Below are positions 18,732 through 22,702 of a stretch of DNA of 22,702 nucleotides, piece after piece. Each line of letters begins with the position of its first letter. The stretch's first letter is position 1. Location of the stretch: the IMG/VR virus record IMGVR_UViG_3300034520_000204, positions 1-22,702 of that record. One strand, given 5' to 3'. The notes under the pieces are model-generated. The model saw only the letters and a list, made by a program, of their open reading frames with translations. It was not told the origin of the DNA and did no database searches. This DNA is from a virus. The position numbers and the translations under genes are program-made.

Positions 18732-21700
18732 ATGGGTGAGGTTTTTAGAATTGAGATACCAATAAGCATTAAGGATAACACAGATCCCGGAGTGTCCCAG
18801 GCTAAAAATAAGCTGAATGCCTTTGATAAAGCAAGTCAAAGGACCCAGGAACGGCTGGAACAGATGAATAAGACCCAATATCAGATCATCCTTGAGGCTG
18901 TAGATAGAGCTTCAAGCATAGTAGGTACTGTTTCATCCAAAGCGCGGAGCATCGCGGGTAAGACGTTCAGCTTTACGATGAAAGTAATTGACCTGGCCAC
19001 GGCACCATTAAGGGCCCTATGGAACTTTGCGACGTCCATACAAGGTGCCATACTCGGTGCGACCGGTGCATTTGCCGGCATTTATAAACCGATGGATATA
19101 GCTGCGGACTTCGAACAGACACAGATCGCATTTGAAACCATGCTAAAAAGCGCCGAGAAGGCCCAGCAGTTCCTGAAGGAAGCGTCAGAGTTCGCGAATA
19201 AAACACCGTTTGAGTTTCCGGAGCTAATTAACAGTAGTAAACTGATGCTGGCATTCGGATTTGAGGCAGATAAGGTACTCGACATATTGAAAGTTATCGG
19301 CGATACGGCCAGCGGCCTGGGAGCTGGTTCTGAAGGAATAGACCGTATAACGAGAGCACTCGGCCAGATGAGAGCAAAAGGACGAGCACAGGCAGAGGAA
19401 CTCCTGCAGCTTCAGGAGCTTGGTGTACCAGCCAACCAAATACTGCAGGAAGAGCTCGGCCTAACCGGAGAACAGATCGCAAACATCGGTAAAGAGAGTA
19501 TAGAGGCTTCGAAGGTAATAGACGCATTGCTGCGAGGCATGGATAAGCGCTTCGGTGGAATGATGGCCAACCAATCCAGGACCGCAAAGGGTATGATATC
19601 AACCCTTAAAGACACTCTCCAAAACTCACTTTTAAGGCCATGGGGACAAGGCCTGTGGGAAGGCATAAAGCCAGGACTTGAAAAACTCACCAATTGGATA
19701 GACGAGAACCAGGATATCATTGCTCAATGGGGAGAGGCCTGGAAGAAAGCCGGAGCAAACATCTCCAAGTGGGTAATGGCCAGAGTGGACGACTTAAGAA
19801 ACAGCATACAGCGTATGGTTAACTCCCAGGAATGGAAAGACGCGAAAACCTTCGGAGAAAAGCTGAAGATAGCCTGGGACAAGATTATCGCGCAGCCGTT
19901 CAACGAATGGTGGAATTCAACCGGTAAAGCCTGGCTTGCAGATAAAGCCAGCAAAATCGGTGAAGGAATAGGAACTGCGCTCTCCGCTGGATTGCTGGCT
20001 ATACTCGGAATAGACGCAAAAGGCGCCGTAGAGGACGGAACCAGCATAGGAGCTTCATTCGCTGAAGGCTTTACACGAGGATTTGACGGCAAGAAGGTAG
20101 GCGAGGCAATCCTAAACGCCATAAAGGGCGTATTCAAAGACGCGGGAACGCTGCTCCCAGGAGGAGAGAAACCAAGCAGTACATCCTGGCTGTCGGCCGG
20201 CGCAATAGTATTGGCGCTTCAAAAGCTCGGAGTTTTCAAGCTGTTAGGCAAAGGCGGAAAGGGTTTAATTAATCTCCTCGGGAAAGGGAGCAAAGATGGA
20301 GTGCCGGCAGCGACAGGATCTCTTTTCTCCGACAGCTTTATAACTTCTACTATGGCCGTTACTGCCTCTGTAGTTTACATCAACGGTCCAACGATTGGAG
20401 GAGGTGGAAGCGGGGGCAAAATCATAAACAGCATTCCAAGCTTACCTGGAGGAGGACCCGCGACAATACCAAAGCTTCCTGGAGGAGGATCGACTCTTGC
20501 TTTACCGAGTGCTGCAGGAGCTGCAGGAAAGGCAATAAATACTGTGAAGCTTGCTAATGGCACATACGTAGCGTCCGGAGGTGCGTTAACAACAGGCCTG
20601 GCCAAGTTAGGAGTAGCACTCGGAAGCGGAGCAACAACTGCCGGCGGAGCTGCAGCGGTCGGAGGTGCCTCGATTGCTGGAATTATCGGCGGCATTCTTG
20701 GACTTGGATCAGCTGGTATTGATGTTTACCAGGGAATAAAAGCGAGCAAGGCCGGCAATAGCAAAGCTGCTAAAGATGAATATGTAACAGCAGGGACCAA
20801 GGCTGGCATGGTCGGTGCGGGAGCTGCTGCAGGCGCTGCCATTGGTGCTTTATTTGGAGGCATAGGTGCGGTACCAGGAGCGCTTATTGGAGCGGGAATC
20901 GGTGGAGCCGCTTCACTTTTCGCCGGAGATAAAGCTGGCAAAGCCCTATCAGACGCAACGGACAAAGACGGAGCTTTATCAAAGTTCTGGGAAAACACCA
21001 AACAATGGGCAAGCGATACATGGGACTCCATCAAGACCGGAGCTTCAAATGCAGGATCCTGGGTATCTGAGAAATGGAACGCAGCAGGAGACTGGATAAG
21101 CAACAAATGGTCCAGTTTTAGTGATTGGTTTGATACCTCGGTATGGACGCCAGTAAGAGACGTCGGAGTTTCAGCTATTAACATAGCGGCTGGAGCTTGG
21201 AGCGAGACAAAGGACTGGGTAGGAGAAAAGTGGAGCGATTTCTCCGCATGGTTCGATGAGAGCATATGGACCCCGGTCAAAACAGGCGCCCAGGCGGCAG
21301 GTGAATGGATAAGCGAAAGATGGAGCGAGGCCAAAACCTGGGTAAGCGAGATATGGGGAACCGTAAGCACCTGGTTTGATGAAACAGTATGGACGCCGGT
21401 AAAAACTGCAGCACAGACAGCAGGAGCATGGCTGGGAGAGCAGTTCACAGCGGCAAAGAACGCCATAAGCGAGGCCTGGTCCGGAGTGTCCGACTGGTTC
21501 TCCAGTAACGTATGGGAGCCCATCAAGACCGGAGCAAGCGAGGCATGGAAATGGGTAGGTGAAAAACTCAGCGGTATCGGTGAATGGATCGGCGACAAGT
21601 GGCAGAGCTTCAAGGACTGGCTCGGAGGCCTGGGCCAAAAAGGCTCAAAAGAAACCGGCCTAACAACCAGCAAAGGCAAAGGCAGCATTCTCGAACACGC

Positions 21701-22118
21701 ATACGGCGGAATTATGACAAAACCGCACATGGGCATCGTGGCCGAGGACGGAGCCGAAAGCCTTATCCCGTTAAGCCCAAGCAAGAGACAAAGAGGCCTT
21801 GATTTATGGCAGCGGACCGGTGAGCTCCTCGGAGTCAGGACCTACGAAGACGGCGGAATAGTAGGCGAGGAACCGGACGGAATCCCGGTAGCCTCTGCAA
21901 CCGGAAAAGCCGGCCAGAACATCACCATCAAGGTGGAAGTCAAGGCAGAGCCTAAATTCACGATTGAAGGCTCCGGAGACGCCACCGATGAAAACAAGGT
22001 ACTGGCTGTCCTGAAGGCCTACATCCGCGAAATGACCGACGACATAGGAGACGAGCTGGCAGAGAGACTGGCTCGCATATTCGCTAATATGCCGGTGAAA
22101 GGAGGAGCTGAAGCTTGA
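18732..22118 (+). CDS. Phage tail tape measure protein, copy 2 (1128 aa)
   Basis: Same length and domain plan as copy 1: tape-measure N-terminal domain, glycine-rich hydrophobic stretches, 41-residue tryptophan repeats and the AEDGAESLIPLSP end. ATG 18732 follows AAAGGAGGATAAC. Residues 1-192 differ from copy 1 at about 28 sites (for example A2G, T25K, R26N, K66T, K161E), many conservative. From residue 193 onward there is no difference in protein or DNA. The first 192 codons also carry many silent changes, so the split is abrupt at nucleotide level. It is preceded by early regulatory genes and a 28-codon ORF, not by tail genes. Its product would be functional by sequence, but in this context no tail tube or chaperone gene accompanies it. 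Confidence 0.95.
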   Translation: MGEVFRIEIPISIKDNTDPGVSQAKNKLNAFDKASQRTQERLEQMNKTQYQIILEAVDRASSIVGTVSSKARSIAGKTFSFTMKVIDLATAPLRALWNFATSIQGAILGATGAFAGIYKPMDIAADFEQTQIAFETMLKSAEKAQQFLKEASEFANKTPFEFPELINSSKLMLAFGFEADKVLDILKVIGDTASGLGAGSEGIDRITRALGQMRAKGRAQAEELLQLQELGVPANQILQEELGLTGEQIANIGKESIEASKVIDALLRGMDKRFGGMMANQSRTAKGMISTLKDTLQNSLLRPWGQGLWEGIKPGLEKLTNWIDENQDIIAQWGEAWKKAGANISKWVMARVDDLRNSIQRMVNSQEWKDAKTFGEKLKIAWDKIIAQPFNEWWNSTGKAWLADKASKIGEGIGTALSAGLLAILGIDAKGAVEDGTSIGASFAEGFTRGFDGKKVGEAILNAIKGVFKDAGTLLPGGEKPSSTSWLSAGAIVLALQKLGVFKLLGKGGKGLINLLGKGSKDGVPAATGSLFSDSFITSTMAVTASVVYINGPTIGGGGSGGKIINSIPSLPGGGPATIPKLPGGGSTLALPSAAGAAGKAINTVKLANGTYVASGGALTTGLAKLGVALGSGATTAGGAAAVGGASIAGIIGGILGLGSAGIDVYQGIKASKAGNSKAAKDEYVTAGTKAGMVGAGAAAGAAIGALFGGIGAVPGALIGAGIGGAASLFAGDKAGKALSDATDKDGALSKFWENTKQWASDTWDSIKTGASNAGSWVSEKWNAAGDWISNKWSSFSDWFDTSVWTPVRDVGVSAINIAAGAWSETKDWVGEKWSDFSAWFDESIWTPVKTGAQAAGEWISERWSEAKTWVSEIWGTVSTWFDETVWTPVKTAAQTAGAWLGEQFTAAKNAISEAWSGVSDWFSSNVWEPIKTGASEAWKWVGEKLSGIGEWIGDKWQSFKDWLGGLGQKGSKETGLTTSKGKGSILEHAYGGIMTKPHMGIVAEDGAESLIPLSPSKRQRGLDLWQRTGELLGVRTYEDGGIVGEEPDGIPVASATGKAGQNITIKVEVKAEPKFTIEGSGDATDENKVLAVLKAYIREMTDDIGDELAERLARIFANMPVKGGAEA

Positions 22119-22597
22119 AAATCGATTTAGAGGGTACTGTTAATGAAATAGTGGAGGAAATAACCTATCAGGCTAAATCAAGGGCATTCCGTGCAGCCAA
22201 CGAGCTCAGGAATTCAGCATTGACTGTCCTCCGGGGAGAGCGCTCTGGAAAGGTTTATAAAAAGCCTGGCACATACGGAAGCAGAATGACAAAGCAAACG
22301 AAGAATTTGCTTAAAGATTATGGCCATAAATTGCGAGGTGGACAATTATACAGAGCTTCAGCACCAGGGGAACCGCCTGCGAACCGTAGCGGGAACCTGC
22401 GCTTAAGCTGGAGACCGCAAACCGCATCCGAGCGAATAGGCAAGACCGTAACAATAAAACCGGCAATTACTACCAATGTAAAGTATGCTCCATATCTCGA
22501 AGAGGGAACCGATAGAATGGCTCCAAGACCATTTGAAGACCCTATTATCGAAAGAGCAATGCCTCGTATTCGCCGAATCTTCAAAGAGCCGTATTAG
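22115..22597 (+). CDS. HK97-gp10-like tail completion / minor tail protein, copy 2
   Basis: Base-for-base the same as 4515-4997: 160 residues, TTG start overlapping the tape measure TGA, and the APYLEEGTDRMAPRPFEDP signature near the end. Its presence shows that the duplication is a segment crossing gene borders rather than a single duplicated gene. As in copy 1, it is placed after the tape measure gene, although relatives usually lie between head and tail-tube genes. There is no sign of relaxed selection between the copies (no differences), which fits a very recent event or an assembly artefact. Confidence 0.8.
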   Translation: MKIDLEGTVNEIVEEITYQAKSRAFRAANELRNSALTVLRGERSGKVYKKPGTYGSRMTKQTKNLLKDYGHKLRGGQLYRASAPGEPPANRSGNLRLSWRPQTASERIGKTVTIKPAITTNVKYAPYLEEGTDRMAPRPFEDPIIERAMPRIRRIFKEPY

Positions 22598-22608
22598 GTT
22601 TAACCTTA

Positions 22609-22646
22609 AAAGTAAAAGGGCGGAATAAAATCCGCTCTTTTGCTTT
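22609..22646 (+). terminator. Strong terminator after the tail genes, copy 2
   Basis: Exact copy of the 16-bp-stem hairpin at 5009-5046 (here 22609-22624 with 22631-22646), 12 bases after the HK97-gp10-like stop. Confidence 0.8.
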
Positions 22647-22702
22647 ACTTGTTTGGACGGACATGTCCATATCAAAAATGCAGGCGAGAAACGGCCAGAT
22701 TT

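Larger units (their letters stand above)
19308..22702 (+). repeat. 3,395-bp exact direct repeat, copy B, reaching the window end
   Basis: Identical to 1708-5102. It includes tape measure codons 193-1128, the HK97-gp10-like gene, the terminator and the first 56 bases beyond it. Because identity continues to the last base, the true right edge is unknown. Confidence 0.97.

Noticed and set aside
1-22702. Simple circular genome with terminal overlap
   Set aside because: Bases 1-1707 do not match 17601-19307, so the window is not merely a circle with duplicated ends. At most it is a circle plus a variant left arm.

Overview
The window is phage-derived DNA from a Firmicute, most likely a member of the Clostridia. 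Evidence: strong GGAGG-type ribosome binding sites before nearly every gene, frequent GTG/TTG starts, tightly packed small genes, and the families present (tape measure protein, HK97-gp10-like tail protein, tyrosine integrase, two XRE repressor switches, DUF4373-type initiator with a DnaC-like loader, phage sigma factor, DUF5131, DUF6431). No rRNA, tRNA or CRISPR array was seen, and no clear host chromosomal flank.

Layout. (1) 1-5102: end of a probable tail assembly chaperone gene, a two-gene insert with an HNH homing-type endonuclease, the tape measure gene (1132-4518), an HK97-gp10-like gene and a strong terminator. (2) 5230-7289: cargo. On the minus strand lie a secreted protein, a membrane-anchored partner and a DUF6431 zinc-ribbon protein; on the plus strand lies one small conserved protein. 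(3) 7293-12235: a regulatory switch. A minus-strand HTH / zinc-ribbon / Fic operon faces a plus-strand run of small early genes, including a radical-SAM-like DUF5131 protein and what looks like a truncated replication initiator. (4) 12236-14943: a lysogeny module on the minus strand with integrase, a zinc-ribbon membrane protein and a CI-type repressor. (5) 14944-18688: early genes on the plus strand with Cro-like HTH, initiator, helicase loader, sigma factor and a late-regulator-like protein. (6) 18732-22702: a second tape measure gene, the HK97-gp10-like gene and the terminator again.

The main surprise is that 1708-5102 and 19308-22702 match base for base (3,395 bp) at an offset of exactly 17,600, up to the last base of the window. 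The two tape measure genes have the same length, but their first 192 codons differ (about 28 amino-acid changes) before identity becomes absolute. The second copy follows early regulators directly, with no terminase, portal, capsid or tail-tube genes between. This is either a real recombination product (tandem or Campbell-type insertion, gene conversion, or a 17.6 kb circle) or an assembly that walked twice through a shared segment. Sequence alone cannot decide.

Two complete divergent repressor switches (8254/8624 and 14790/14944) and two initiator-type genes, one apparently broken, also suggest that parts of at least two phage-like elements have been joined. The best candidates for poorly described biology are the HTH-zinc ribbon-Fic operon, the zinc-ribbon membrane protein between integrase and repressor, the secreted/anchored pair, and a heptamer repeat array ahead of the DUF5131 gene.
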